Source: DSXH01 sp020724325 (GTDB lineage: Bacteria > Bacteroidota > Ignavibacteria > Ignavibacteriales > Melioribacteraceae). Taken from it: a stretch of DNA of 64,000 bases. The first letter of the stretch is position 1. Each line of letters opens with the position of its first letter. The stretch covers positions 34,983 to 98,982 of the forward strand of contig JBFLYW010000011.1 in NCBI GenBank assembly GCA_040756515.1. The letters run 5' to 3'. The notes under the pieces are model-generated. The model was given only the letters and a program-made list of their open reading frames with translations. It was not told the origin of the DNA and did not search any database. The translations under genes were made by a program, and so were the position numbers. Below, in pieces: positions 1 through 7,783 of the stretch.

Positions 1-190
1 AAGTGAGGTGAAGAATCTGTTCGTAGTTCCTCAGTCACTTCGTTCCCTCGAAATAACATTTCTCATCCGGCTTTGCGGGATTCGAAATGACTATTCTTCG
101 TCTCCCGACAAGTCGGGATCCTTCGGAATGACACTTCTCTTTTGTTTCGCTCATTCGAAATAAAAACCCTGAATTTTTCTGCAGTCTAAT
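1..190 (+). repeat. Modular dispersed intergenic repeat, copy 1 (left end outside window)
   Basis: This stretch is a mosaic of short modules that recur in gaps at 14409, 22117, 23015, 28408 and 34006: a GAATCCCGC module, a TCCCGAC/GTCGGGA palindrome and a TTCGAAATAACATTTCTC module. Its right end CTGAATTTTTCTGCAGTCTA resembles the right ends of the copies at 28408 and 34006. It lies beyond the 3' end of the TonB receptor gene. The open frame crossing it on the minus strand is an artefact of the modules. What the element does is unknown. Confidence 0.75.
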
Positions 191-237
191 ATCCTTAAAA
201 TCAAGGAGCTTCCCCGTATTACGAGGAAGCAACTTAA

Positions 238-2550
238 TTAAATCGACAGTGCGAATGAGAAATAGAATGTTCTCGGCTGGTTAGGTCCATAAACATATCC
301 GGGGTCTCTAGTAATTCCAAAATCTAAATCTTTTTGAAACGCATCCGTAATATTCTTCACGCCTATTGTTAATCCGCTTTCCAAATCATCTATTAATTTC
401 ATTTTATAATTTAGAGATATATCTATCTCAACAAATTCCGGACTTTTGGCAAGCTTAAGCAATGGTTCTTCCTGGTAAGCAACTGAAATTTCGTGTGGAA
501 TATACATTCTGCCAGTATGCTTAATAGAAGCAAACATTGATAGCTTACTATTGAATTCATAAGAAGCGCGGATATATCCAAATAGATCCGGTGTTCTTAA
601 AAAGGATCGTGTATTAAAATCGGCGATTTCTTCTTTGTACTCATTATTCTTATAAGTAAAACCTGTTCTAATTTCAAACCCGTTAATCGGTTTAATTCCA
701 AAATCGATTTCAATTCCTTTAACTTCTGCACCGCTGCTGTTTACTCTTTCCCAGAATTCTATATTGCCGTCAGCACTTATAAATTCTTCAGCATAAGCGT
801 TATTAAGTTTCGTATAAAATCCGGTTATTCCAAAGAGTACTGGAATATTCCCAACAAAGTTTTGGTATTCAAATCCGGCAGTGTATGTAAAACTTTTTTC
901 TTCTTTAAGTCCGGCTCTGTTTCTTATAACTCTCTGAGTTCCTTCCAGCCCGCAGATATGAAGGTCTTCGTCAAAAATTTGCGGAGCTTTAAAACCTGAG
1001 GTTATTCCAGCTCTAAATGAGATTGATTCAAATAATTCATACCGGAAATTAATACGCGGACTTATAACCCACTTTTCTAATGATGAATGATTATCCGCCC
1101 TTAATCCGGCAACTAATTGTATATGTCCGTCTCTGTCAAGTATAATTTCATCCTGTAGAAAAAAACCAAGATTGCTGAATCTTTCATCTACGTAGTAGAG
1201 AGAGTTGGAAACGCTTTTATCGATTAAATGATCTTTGTTATATTGGAATCCGGCAACTAATGAATGATTTCCGAGAATATAACCAAATTGAACACCGCCG
1301 GTGTGAAGAGGATTTTCGGAATAACCGTAATAATTCAGCGCCTGAATTCTTGCTTCTGGTGTGTCTTCACCCAGACCGCCATAATACGAATCTCTTTCTA
1401 GAAAACTGAACGCATAATTAATTTTATACTCTGCAGCAGAACTAATTCTTTGAACCCATCTAATTTTTCCGTCCCATTTATAGTGCTTTGTCATTTCAGC
1501 AATTTCGGCTTCATGAACCGGCTTTTCAAAATTGTTTCCGCCTCTTCTTTCTTCAAAAATCCTGTGAAAAGAAAGTTGAAGTTCTGCGTTATCGAATGGT
1601 TTTAAGTATCCGTTAACCCCGATAGTTTCATTTTTAAGAATACCAATTTCCGAAAATCCATCTCCATTTCTATCATACGGATTTCTTTTTCTTGTTGAAC
1701 CAAACACATAAAAACCGGAATTATTATTTTCACTAACTACTTCGGCAACCGCACCAACCTGTTGATCAAAAGAACCATCAATTGAATTGCCAGTAAAACT
1801 AATTCTAGTAGTGTTAAATGCTGGTCGGCGTATCATCATGTTTATTGTTCCGGCGACTGCACCGGCGCCATAAAGAGATGATCCTCCACCTTTAACAATT
1901 TCAATCTGCTCTATCATTTCCTGAGGGTAATGCTCAAGTCCGTATACACCGCCAAGCGCACTTACTACTGGGTCGCCATCTATCAGAACTTGTGAGTATT
2001 TTCCATCGAAACCAAGTATTCTTACTTGTGTGAAATTGCAATTATTACAATCGTTTTCAACTTGAACACCCGTCTGAAGTCCTAATGATTGAGCCAGATT
2101 GCATGCGTTCAACTGTGTAATTAATTTTTTCGTTATTACTTCGGTCTTAACCGGTACATTTTCATAAAGATGTAATGTGTTTGTACCGGTTACAACAACC
2201 GCTCCCATTTCAATCATTGCCGGACGCAATTCAAAAAGAAGGTTATCTACTTTATCTGAAAGAAGATCAATTCTGTGAGTGATAGACCTGTAACCAACCA
2301 TTGTAACAATAATTTCGAATTGATCGGTGGGAATATTACTTAGTGTAAAATGTCCTTTCTCATCCGATGCAGTCCCAATATTTGTATTCTTTATAAGTAT
2401 GTTAACACCAACAAGAATTTCTTTAGATTCATTATCAATTACTTTGCCTGAAATTCTCTTATAAGAATTTTCAGATAAATCAGAATTGGATAGGATGGTA
2501 GAATTTAATGTCATTACTGTAACTAATAGATATATAAAATGCTTCAGCAT
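238..2550 (-). CDS. TonB-dependent outer-membrane receptor, probable metal or metal-complex uptake
   Basis: The 770-residue protein has a signal peptide (about 1-21), a carboxypeptidase-regulatory-like beta-sandwich (about 32-110) usual in Bacteroidetes receptors, a TonB plug (about 125-235, containing the IEIVKGGGSSLYGAGAVAGTI stretch near its end) and a 22-strand-type barrel ending in FYFSFALSI. The plug carries a cysteine pair C168-x2-C171 (NDCNNCNFTQVR) seen in a Bacteroidetes receptor subfamily. It follows a His-rich membrane protein by 46 bases, so the two are probably co-transcribed from an operator-like repeat at 3001-3031. The receptor call is firm. A metal substrate is inferred from the neighbour and the cysteine pair; haem, cobalamin or a siderophore cannot be excluded. 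Confidence 0.9.
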   Translation of the reverse strand: MLKHFIYLLVTVMTLNSTILSNSDLSENSYKRISGKVIDNESKEILVGVNILIKNTNIGTASDEKGHFTLSNIPTDQFEIIVTMVGYRSITHRIDLLSDKVDNLLFELRPAMIEMGAVVVTGTNTLHLYENVPVKTEVITKKLITQLNACNLAQSLGLQTGVQVENDCNNCNFTQVRILGFDGKYSQVLIDGDPVVSALGGVYGLEHYPQEMIEQIEIVKGGGSSLYGAGAVAGTINMMIRRPAFNTTRISFTGNSIDGSFDQQVGAVAEVVSENNNSGFYVFGSTRKRNPYDRNGDGFSEIGILKNETIGVNGYLKPFDNAELQLSFHRIFEERRGGNNFEKPVHEAEIAEMTKHYKWDGKIRWVQRISSAAEYKINYAFSFLERDSYYGGLGEDTPEARIQALNYYGYSENPLHTGGVQFGYILGNHSLVAGFQYNKDHLIDKSVSNSLYYVDERFSNLGFFLQDEIILDRDGHIQLVAGLRADNHSSLEKWVISPRINFRYELFESISFRAGITSGFKAPQIFDEDLHICGLEGTQRVIRNRAGLKEEKSFTYTAGFEYQNFVGNIPVLFGITGFYTKLNNAYAEEFISADGNIEFWERVNSSGAEVKGIEIDFGIKPINGFEIRTGFTYKNNEYKEEIADFNTRSFLRTPDLFGYIRASYEFNSKLSMFASIKHTGRMYIPHEISVAYQEEPLLKLAKSPEFVEIDISLNYKMKLIDDLESGLTIGVKNITDAFQKDLDFGITRDPGYVYGPNQPRTFYFSFALSI

Positions 2551-2596
2551 ATTAACTCCTGATTTAAAATTTGTAAGGAAAATTTTTAAAGAGTAG

Positions 2597-2989
2597 TTAT
2601 ACTAAGCTGAAAGGCGGAGCGTTAGCCCAGTGGGATTCTTTCGGAAATCTGTAAACAATTGTGCAGCTATTGGAATTGAGGACGTTAATTTCGGAAACAT
2701 CCAAAAATTTCATTTCATAAGGATGTGTGATAACTTCCGAAATCTTACTTATTTGCTGGTATAAGGAAAACTCTTTTTCCGTATGAGTATGGTTATTATT
2801 GCTTTTATTGTTCTCCGACGAAGCTTGATTTACAAAATGGCTGTGAGCAACTATTCTTCCATCAGGAAGTATATGGTAATGACTTGTAAGGGAAACTGTT
2901 ATTAAAAATGCGATGAAAGAAAAACACAAAAAATAGGATGCAAGAGTCACAATAATCGGTTTACTTTTATTTACAGGCTTACGAAGCAT
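2597..2989 (-). CDS. Small membrane-anchored histidine-rich protein, possible metal-binding partner of the receptor
   Basis: The 130-residue protein has one hydrophobic segment (about 12-35) followed by an extracytoplasmic part with clustered histidines: HYHILPDGRIVAHSH and later NHTHTEK. Similar short His-rich proteins are often found beside TonB receptors in Bacteroidetes, where binding of zinc or copper is suspected. It is the first gene of a probable two-gene operon with the receptor downstream, and a perfect inverted repeat sits 12 bases upstream of its start codon. I do not recognise a named family, so metal binding is inferred only from composition and context. Confidence 0.7.
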   Translation of the reverse strand: MLRKPVNKSKPIIVTLASYFLCFSFIAFLITVSLTSHYHILPDGRIVAHSHFVNQASSENNKSNNNHTHTEKEFSLYQQISKISEVITHPYEMKFLDVSEINVLNSNSCTIVYRFPKESHWANAPPFSLV

Positions 2990-3000
2990 ATTAATGTCTT

Positions 3001-3031
3001 TTTCTTATTTAAATATAGTCTAAATAAGAAA
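3001..3031 (-). promoter_or_regulatory. Perfect 11-9-11 inverted repeat, candidate operator for the His-rich/receptor operon
   Basis: Arms TTTCTTATTTA (3001-3011) and TAAATAAGAAA (3021-3031) are exact reverse complements around a 9-base spacer. The repeat ends 12 bases upstream of the start codon at 2989, where repressor binding would block transcription or initiation. It does not end in a T-run, so it is not a terminator. Metal-responsive repressors of the Fur/Zur or DtxR type are candidates from context only; the arms do not match a consensus I can name. Confidence 0.5.
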
Positions 3032-3084
3032 CGTTTGCAAGATACTTGAGTCCTATTTAACAAATGAATTTTTTTAATCGTACT

Positions 3085-3092
3085 TATTTTTG
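3085..3092 (+). promoter_or_regulatory. Possible FCB-type -7 promoter element upstream of the EVE gene
   Basis: TATTTTTG fits the Bacteroidetes -7 consensus TAnnTTTG and lies 45 bases before the ATG at 3137. No clear -33 TTTG is seen at the usual distance. The motif is short and AT-rich, so this is weak evidence. Confidence 0.3.
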
Positions 3093-3136
3093 ATTCAGTA
3101 AGTTTAGGTACTATAAAGAAAGGAGAATACTTTATC

Positions 3137-3601
3137 ATGAAGTACTGGTTAATGAAATCGGAAGCAAATTGCTACCCAATTGAATTGTTAGAAAAAGAAA
3201 AGAATCAAACAACTTATTGGGATGGAGTTCGTAATTACCAAGCCCGTAACTTTATTAGAGATGAAATGAAGGTTGGCGACAAAGTAATTTTTTTCCACAG
3301 TAATGGAGCGCCGTCCGGTGCTGCGGGAGTTTGTGAAGTTGTTAAAGAAGCTTATCCGGATTTTACAGCATTCGATCCGGAAAATCCTCATTACGATCCG
3401 AAGAGTAAGAAAGATAATCCCGCTTGGATGATGGTTGATGTTAAGCTGATAAAGAAGTTTAAGAACTTTGTCTCGATTGAAAGTATGCGTCAAAACAAAA
3501 AGCTCCAGAAGATGCAACTTCTTAAGCAAGGCAACCGGCTTTCTGTTATGCCTATTACAAAAGAGGAATTTGAGGTGATTGTCAGTATTGGAAATTTATA
3601 A
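3137..3601 (+). CDS. EVE-domain protein (thymocyte nuclear protein 1-like)
   Basis: The 154-residue protein is a single EVE domain, beginning MKYWLMKSEANCYPIE and containing the conserved YWDGVRNYQARNF and GDKVIFFHSNG blocks. EVE is a PUA-like fold that binds modified bases in DNA or RNA (5-methylcytosine derivatives in the best-known cases). Length is typical of the bacterial stand-alone form. An AGGAG-like sequence lies just upstream of the ATG. It borders the decayed recombinase but is probably a chromosomal gene outside the cassette array. Confidence 0.92.
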   Translation: MKYWLMKSEANCYPIELLEKEKNQTTYWDGVRNYQARNFIRDEMKVGDKVIFFHSNGAPSGAAGVCEVVKEAYPDFTAFDPENPHYDPKSKKDNPAWMMVDVKLIKKFKNFVSIESMRQNKKLQKMQLLKQGNRLSVMPITKEEFEVIVSIGNL

Positions 3602-3632
3602 CGGTTTTGTTGAATCAAATTATCCAGTATCA

Positions 3633-4139
3633 TTAAAATGAATCGAGTGAAACAAAGCGGTCTTTTTTCCCTTTCGACTGAGTTACCTTTAATAACATTC
3701 TTTTAGAATCAACATCTTTTATTTTCAGATTAATAGATTAGTTTATTCGCAGACCGCATGATTAGATAAGTGAAATTATTGTTTTATGCTTAATATTTTC
3801 TATGCTGTTAATAACACTCTTAATTTCGGCAATGTTTAATACATCCGGCAGTTTTCTTTCCATTCTGTATCCACGTAGTAAATCGCTGTGCAGCGGCTGA
3901 TTAAAAATTATTTCCGAGTAAAGTTTAACAGCCATAACAGAATTTTTAATATAACTATAAGAAGCATATTTATTTTTTAATTGAACAGCAAATTTGAAAA
4001 GTGAATCCTGTGTTGGTTTTTGCAAACCGGAAAAGCTATTATATTGTTCTACAGCTTTGATATAGGTTATGATTGTATGTGAAGCGTAATTTCTTAAAAA
4101 AAGGACTTCGCGCAGCAGATCAATCTTATTAGAATTCAT
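3633..4139 (-). pseudogene. Decayed tyrosine recombinase (IntI/Xer-like integrase remnant)
   Basis: The intact 125-codon part is the N-terminal SAM-like core-binding domain (NYASHTIITYIKAVEQY, then RKLPDVLNIAEIKSVINSI). It stops at 3762-3764 after KTIISLI. Reading through in the same frame gives SCGLRIN, a stop at 3738-3740, then SINLKIKDVDSKRM and QSKGKKDRFVSLDS before two stops at 3633. This is the normal start of a tyrosine recombinase catalytic domain: the first stop replaces the usual Tyr before the (S/G)xGLR box that holds the catalytic Arg, and the second replaces the usual Glu. The rest of the catalytic domain, including the nucleophilic Tyr, is gone. It points away from the cassette-like genes, as intI does, but the IntI-specific insertion lies in the lost part, so IntI versus Xer or phage integrase is open. 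Confidence 0.85.
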
Positions 4140-4141
4140 TC

Positions 4142-4233
4142 GTCTAACACCAAATTAGTCGGCTTTCCCGCAAGAAAATAAAATAAAAGATTATATTTTT
4201 TTTATTATTATTGCGGGAAGTAATAAGTTAGCC
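4142..4233 (+). other. attC-like site A, at the head of the array
   Basis: The site starts with GTCTAAC, an exact fit to the R'' core RYYYAAC, and ends with GTTAGCC (4227-4233), one base off GTTRRRY. Inside, CTTTCCCGCAA (4163-4173) pairs with TTGCGGGAAG (4211-4220), leaving one bulged T, which is the extrahelical-base feature of attC. The loop is 37 bases. The recombinase start codon lies only three bases to the left, so there is no room for a normal attI between them. Confidence 0.7.
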
Positions 4234-4271
4234 CCAATGCAAGAAAACCGACACAAAACAAATAAAATAAG

Positions 4272-5210
4272 ATGAAAATAGAATATTCGGGAAAGGACTT
4301 TTGGAAAAACTACATGATTAATTGGTTCGGTGAAGAACTGATTGAAAAATGGGAAAAACACGTTGAGATAAAGCAAATTGATTCTGTGCGTGGAAAAATT
4401 AATGTTGAGGTTTATAAAAACGTTGACTTATCGAAACCTACAATAGTTTTCTCTCATGGAATTGCTGGATATGCAAGAGTATTATTGCCATTTTTAATTC
4501 CGCTATTTGAAAAAGGATATAACATTATTGCACCCGATTTAGAAGGATACGGATATAATGACGGGTTGAAAGGAGATTTTACCTGGGATATTCATTTGCA
4601 TAATTTAAAAGATACTGTTGATTATGCAAGAACAGTTTTTAATGGTAAAATATATTTAGGTGGTGGAAGCATGGGCGGTCCATTAGCTTATGCAACTGAT
4701 GTTCGGTATAATTGTGTAGATGGACTAATTTGCTGGTGTTTGTGGGACTTCGCAGACAGAGAATTTATGAACAAAGAAACAAATACAAAAAGTCTGACTT
4801 ATCCAATGATGCCGTTTCTTAAACTTTCCTCACTTCTATTTGGGAAATTGCGCTTAAAAACATATTTTTTTGTTTCTTACGACACCCTGACAGATAGCAT
4901 AGAATTTAACAATCTACTAAAATCTGACCCACAAGCTGGGACTTTGATTAGTTTAAGAGGTGCATGTAGTTTAGTTACGCAATCAAAACCTGACTTGAAA
5001 CATGAAGATTATGAGAAACCTGTTTTAGTATGTCAGCCCGAACAAGATAAAATGACACCGAGCTATTACACCAAAAAGACCTTTGGAAAGATTAAATCCT
5101 CGAAGAAGGAATATTGTAGTTTTAGTGGAGCACATTTTCCAACAGACAAACTAACATATCAAAAATGGGCTGAATCTGTAGATAGTTTTATTAAGAGGAT
5201 TGAAAAATAA
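4272..5210 (+). CDS. Alpha/beta-hydrolase fold protein (cassette 1)
   Basis: The 312-residue cytoplasmic protein has the oxyanion-side VFSHGIAGY block, the nucleophile elbow GGGSMGGP (Ser133), an acid-residue region PEQDKMTP and a late GAHFP histidine, so the catalytic triad appears complete. The substrate cannot be read from sequence; lipase, esterase or lysophospholipase activity are all possible. It is the only gene between attC-like sites A and B, with a leader of about 40 bases after the G^TT cleavage point at 4227, which is the usual layout of an integron cassette. Confidence 0.85.
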   Translation: MKIEYSGKDFWKNYMINWFGEELIEKWEKHVEIKQIDSVRGKINVEVYKNVDLSKPTIVFSHGIAGYARVLLPFLIPLFEKGYNIIAPDLEGYGYNDGLKGDFTWDIHLHNLKDTVDYARTVFNGKIYLGGGSMGGPLAYATDVRYNCVDGLICWCLWDFADREFMNKETNTKSLTYPMMPFLKLSSLLFGKLRLKTYFFVSYDTLTDSIEFNNLLKSDPQAGTLISLRGACSLVTQSKPDLKHEDYEKPVLVCQPEQDKMTPSYYTKKTFGKIKSSKKEYCSFSGAHFPTDKLTYQKWAESVDSFIKRIEK

Positions 5211-5219
5211 TGCACATGG

Positions 5220-5350
5220 GGCTAACACGCGGTATAAAAAATTTCCGGGACAGTAGGTTATTCAAGGTTTGTAGCCCGCTTCAACTTTTCGTGTACATTG
5301 ATAGAAAAAAAGCCCGCAATCCCTTACTGGCCTATTGTCAAACGTTAGCG
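5220..5350 (+). other. attC-like site B, between cassettes 1 and 2
   Basis: The left core is GGCTAAC (5220-5226) and the right core GTTAGCG (5344-5350), giving 131 bases. The inner arms GGGACAGTAGG and CCCTTACTGGCC pair imperfectly with mismatches, as attC arms do. It begins nine bases after the stop of the hydrolase gene. The open frame across it (5210-5401) has no family resemblance and is treated as non-coding. Confidence 0.65.
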
Positions 5351-5434
5351 GAGATGGCTATGACGACAGTGCAATACCGAAACTTTTTGGGATATAACTG
5401 ACAATAAGACGAAACGAAACTGACGAATAATGAT

Positions 5435-5442
5435 TATATTTG
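5435..5442 (+). promoter_or_regulatory. Possible FCB-type -7 element inside cassette 2
   Basis: TATATTTG matches TAnnTTTG and lies 21 bases before the ATG of the restriction enzyme gene. It would give the restriction-modification cassette its own promoter. No strong -33 TTTG is visible. Confidence 0.35.
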
Positions 5443-5463
5443 TGAAAGTTTTATACGGTAATA

Positions 5464-6324
5464 ATGACACTCTGGAACAACGAAACAGAAATTCAATTTT
5501 TCTCGGAAGCACTTAAAAATTTTGCTTCGCCTGAACAACTTTTTTACAACCTTAAAGGCGGTTACTACGCGTATGTTCCAAAAGGTGTTGATGCCGAAGG
5601 ACAGACACTACAAAGCAGAAACGCCCTCATTGGACAATTCACTGAAAAATGGAGTAAGACACTTTTTGAACCTATCGCAAATGAATTAGGACTTTTTGCC
5701 GTAAGTAGTGTTGTTTGCGATGAACTTGGACTAACCCGACAATCAAGCGCCGACCTTGCATTTTGCACAAGCAATAAAACTATTCAACAGCCCGAGAACA
5801 TCAAGCTGCTATTTGAAATAAAAATGAGTGTGGTTTCAAACTATAAGTTTACACACCCGAACAAAATTCAATTTGTTGGTGATTACAAACAACACAAAGG
5901 CAACCCCGCATTGCTTCGTTCTGACAGTATGCTGAAAGCAATTGGGAAATCCATAAATATTCGTGTTTCTGGTATTGCCTCAACAAAAATTCCAGTCATC
6001 GTTTTAGGAAACAGTCCAATCATGGATAGTTACATAAAAAAAGTTGACTTCTTAAAAACTTCGGGAGTAATTCAGGGTTTTTGGTCGCTCAATCCGCAGC
6101 CGACACCTTCTGACTTCGTTAAAGAAACTCCCAAAAAAGGTTTCCAGACAATTCAATCGGCAGACAAACTTTTTAATCTCTGCAAAGAAATTGTTGAGAC
6201 CGATTTGAATTATTTTTCTTCAATGACTTCAAAAGCAAAACTAGGTGAATTTATCCGTATTGCAAGCCAAGAACCGACTGACATTGCCAAAGCAGAAAAA
6301 TTCTTAACCTTAATCCGAAACTAA
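5464..6324 (+). CDS. Putative type II restriction endonuclease, PD-(D/E)xK type (cassette 2)
   Basis: The 286-residue protein has a likely nuclease core with Asp97 (QSSADLAF) and Glu118-x-Lys120 (LLFEIKMS), spaced as in PD-(D/E)xK enzymes. I cannot name the isoschizomer family or target. It is followed two bases later by a small CxxC protein and then by a DNA methyltransferase, so the three make a restriction-modification operon. Restriction-gene identity rests on the motif plus linkage to the methyltransferase. Confidence 0.75.
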   Translation: MTLWNNETEIQFFSEALKNFASPEQLFYNLKGGYYAYVPKGVDAEGQTLQSRNALIGQFTEKWSKTLFEPIANELGLFAVSSVVCDELGLTRQSSADLAFCTSNKTIQQPENIKLLFEIKMSVVSNYKFTHPNKIQFVGDYKQHKGNPALLRSDSMLKAIGKSINIRVSGIASTKIPVIVLGNSPIMDSYIKKVDFLKTSGVIQGFWSLNPQPTPSDFVKETPKKGFQTIQSADKLFNLCKEIVETDLNYFSSMTSKAKLGEFIRIASQEPTDIAKAEKFLTLIRN

Positions 6325-6325
6325 A

Positions 6326-6670
6326 ATGAAATCAATAGACAAAATAGAAATAAGTGAAGAATTTTTTCCCACTTGGTTTAAACAAAGGAGAAGAAAATGG
6401 ATTTGTCCTGTTTGTAACAGACAACATCATAAAGAACCCGGCCCTTTCTTTTATGGTATGATAGCGAATAAGGACGAAGATCCAAATGACCCGTTGCTTT
6501 ATTCTGGGAGAACGATAGCCGTTTTTGTAAAAGCAACCGGTTGTTGCAAATGGCAGCAATCTTTTCCTTATGACGAAATAAAAAAACGAAAAACAAAAAA
6601 AGCAAATATCCAATTTGTTTTACAAAAAATCTTTTCACACCTTCCCACCAAAAAAAGATTATTAAAATGA
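6326..6670 (+). CDS. Small CxxC protein between restriction enzyme and methyltransferase
   Basis: This 114-residue protein is not recognised. It has CPVCNRQHH (residues about 27-35), which could hold a metal, a second GCCKW cysteine pair, and a very basic C-terminus. It starts two bases after the nuclease stop and its stop overlaps the methyltransferase start (ATGA at 6667), so it belongs to the operon. It shows no helix-turn-helix and is therefore not an obvious C-protein. It could be an accessory subunit of the nuclease, which is inference. Confidence 0.7.
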   Translation: MKSIDKIEISEEFFPTWFKQRRRKWICPVCNRQHHKEPGPFFYGMIANKDEDPNDPLLYSGRTIAVFVKATGCCKWQQSFPYDEIKKRKTKKANIQFVLQKIFSHLPTKKRLLK

Positions 6671-7581
6671 GAAAGGGAACAGAAACAAGTTCATTCGGAA
6701 CAAGCGGAAGAATTAATCACGACAGTTCCAAATTTTACAATTCAAAATTGTATTCTACCCTGAAAGGTAAAGAAGTAGCCGACAAGACAGAAAACAAATT
6801 ACCAGATGAATTTGTAAATAAATTTATTCTTGGTTCTGCTGAAAACATGAAAGAGTTGCCAGGCAATTCTATTCATTTAATGATTACTTCCCCCCCCTAT
6901 AATGTCTCAAAAGTTTATGACAATGACCTTTCGCTAAAAGAATATTTGCAGTTACTTGAAAATTCTTTTAAAGAAACTTATCGTGTGCTTGTAAACGGTG
7001 GGCGCGCATGTATTAATGTAGCAAACTTGGGACGCAAACCGTATATCCCGCTATCCGACTACATTTCCAAAATAATGATAGACATTGGTTACAATATGCG
7101 CGGGGAAATTATTTGGAACAAAGCGGCAAGCGCAAGCTCGTCAACAGCATGGGGCAGCTGGCAAAGTGCAGCAAATCCTATTCTTCGGGACATACACGAA
7201 TACATTTTAGTTTTTTCCAAAGGCGACTACAACAGAATTTCTAAAGAGAAAACGAATACCATTACAAAAGAGCAATTTATGGAATGGACAAGATCTATTT
7301 GGACTATGAATGCTGAAAGTGCAAGACGAATTGGACATCCCGCACCCTTTCCGGAAGAACTACCATTTCGCCTCATCCAGCTTTACTCATTCAAAGACGA
7401 CATCATTCTTGACCCTTTTATGGGAAGCGGAACGACAGCAGTTTCAGCAATCAAGTCGGACAGAAAATTTGTAGGTTACGACATCAGCCAAGAATACATT
7501 GACCTTGCAGAGAAAAGAATATTACCGCTACTCCAACAGACAAAAATTAAATTTGAATTGCAGAGAAACAATGAAGACTAA
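6667..7581 (+). CDS. Site-specific DNA methyltransferase, beta class N4-C or N6-A (cassette 2)
   Basis: The 304-residue enzyme has the catalytic motif IV TSPPYN at about 74-79 and the SAM-binding motif I DPFMGSGTT at about 249-257. Catalytic-before-SAM order defines the beta class. A TSPPY form is common in N4-cytosine enzymes but also occurs in N6-adenine ones. GHPAPFPEELPFRLI before motif I is typical of this family. Length is normal for a complete type II enzyme. It protects host DNA from the nuclease two genes upstream, and its stop lies 12 bases before attC-like site C. Confidence 0.92.
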   Translation: MRKGTETSSFGTSGRINHDSSKFYNSKLYSTLKGKEVADKTENKLPDEFVNKFILGSAENMKELPGNSIHLMITSPPYNVSKVYDNDLSLKEYLQLLENSFKETYRVLVNGGRACINVANLGRKPYIPLSDYISKIMIDIGYNMRGEIIWNKAASASSSTAWGSWQSAANPILRDIHEYILVFSKGDYNRISKEKTNTITKEQFMEWTRSIWTMNAESARRIGHPAPFPEELPFRLIQLYSFKDDIILDPFMGSGTTAVSAIKSDRKFVGYDISQEYIDLAEKRILPLLQQTKIKFELQRNNED

Positions 7582-7593
7582 TGAAGCCAACTC

Positions 7594-7726
7594 CGCTAAC
7601 AAGGGCTTGGAGGAAATGGCGGTTGCGGTAAAGAAAAAAACTGCGAAGCATTAAATAAACTTTTATAGCGGGGGACAGTGCAGTGTGTTTTAGTCCGCCA
7701 CTTCGCCAAGCTGCAAACCGTTAAGC
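7594..7726 (+). other. attC-like site C, between cassettes 2 and 3
   Basis: This is the clearest site. The right core is GTTAAGC (7720-7726), an exact GTTRRRY; the left core is CGCTAAC (7594-7600). Arms GCTTGG (7605-7610) and TGGCGG (7617-7622) pair perfectly with CCGCCA (7695-7700) and CCAAGC (7706-7711), separated by a 6/5-base internal bulge. The variable loop is 72 bases. Size (133 bases) and spacing are within the attC range. Confidence 0.82.
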
Positions 7727-7783
7727 ACACATAGTAAAAACGCTTTGTTAACAAATTATTCTAACTTGATAAATAAAATTTAC

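Noticed and set aside
35..232. Open frame of 65 codons on the minus strand at the left edge
   Set aside because: It is a translation of the dispersed repeat modules and resembles no protein family.
3762..4139. Treating the 125-residue recombinase fragment as a complete small protein
   Set aside because: The same frame continues past the stop into a recognisable catalytic-domain start, so it is a broken gene.
5210..5401. 63-codon frame after the first cassette hydrolase
   Set aside because: It runs across attC-like site B and has no family features.
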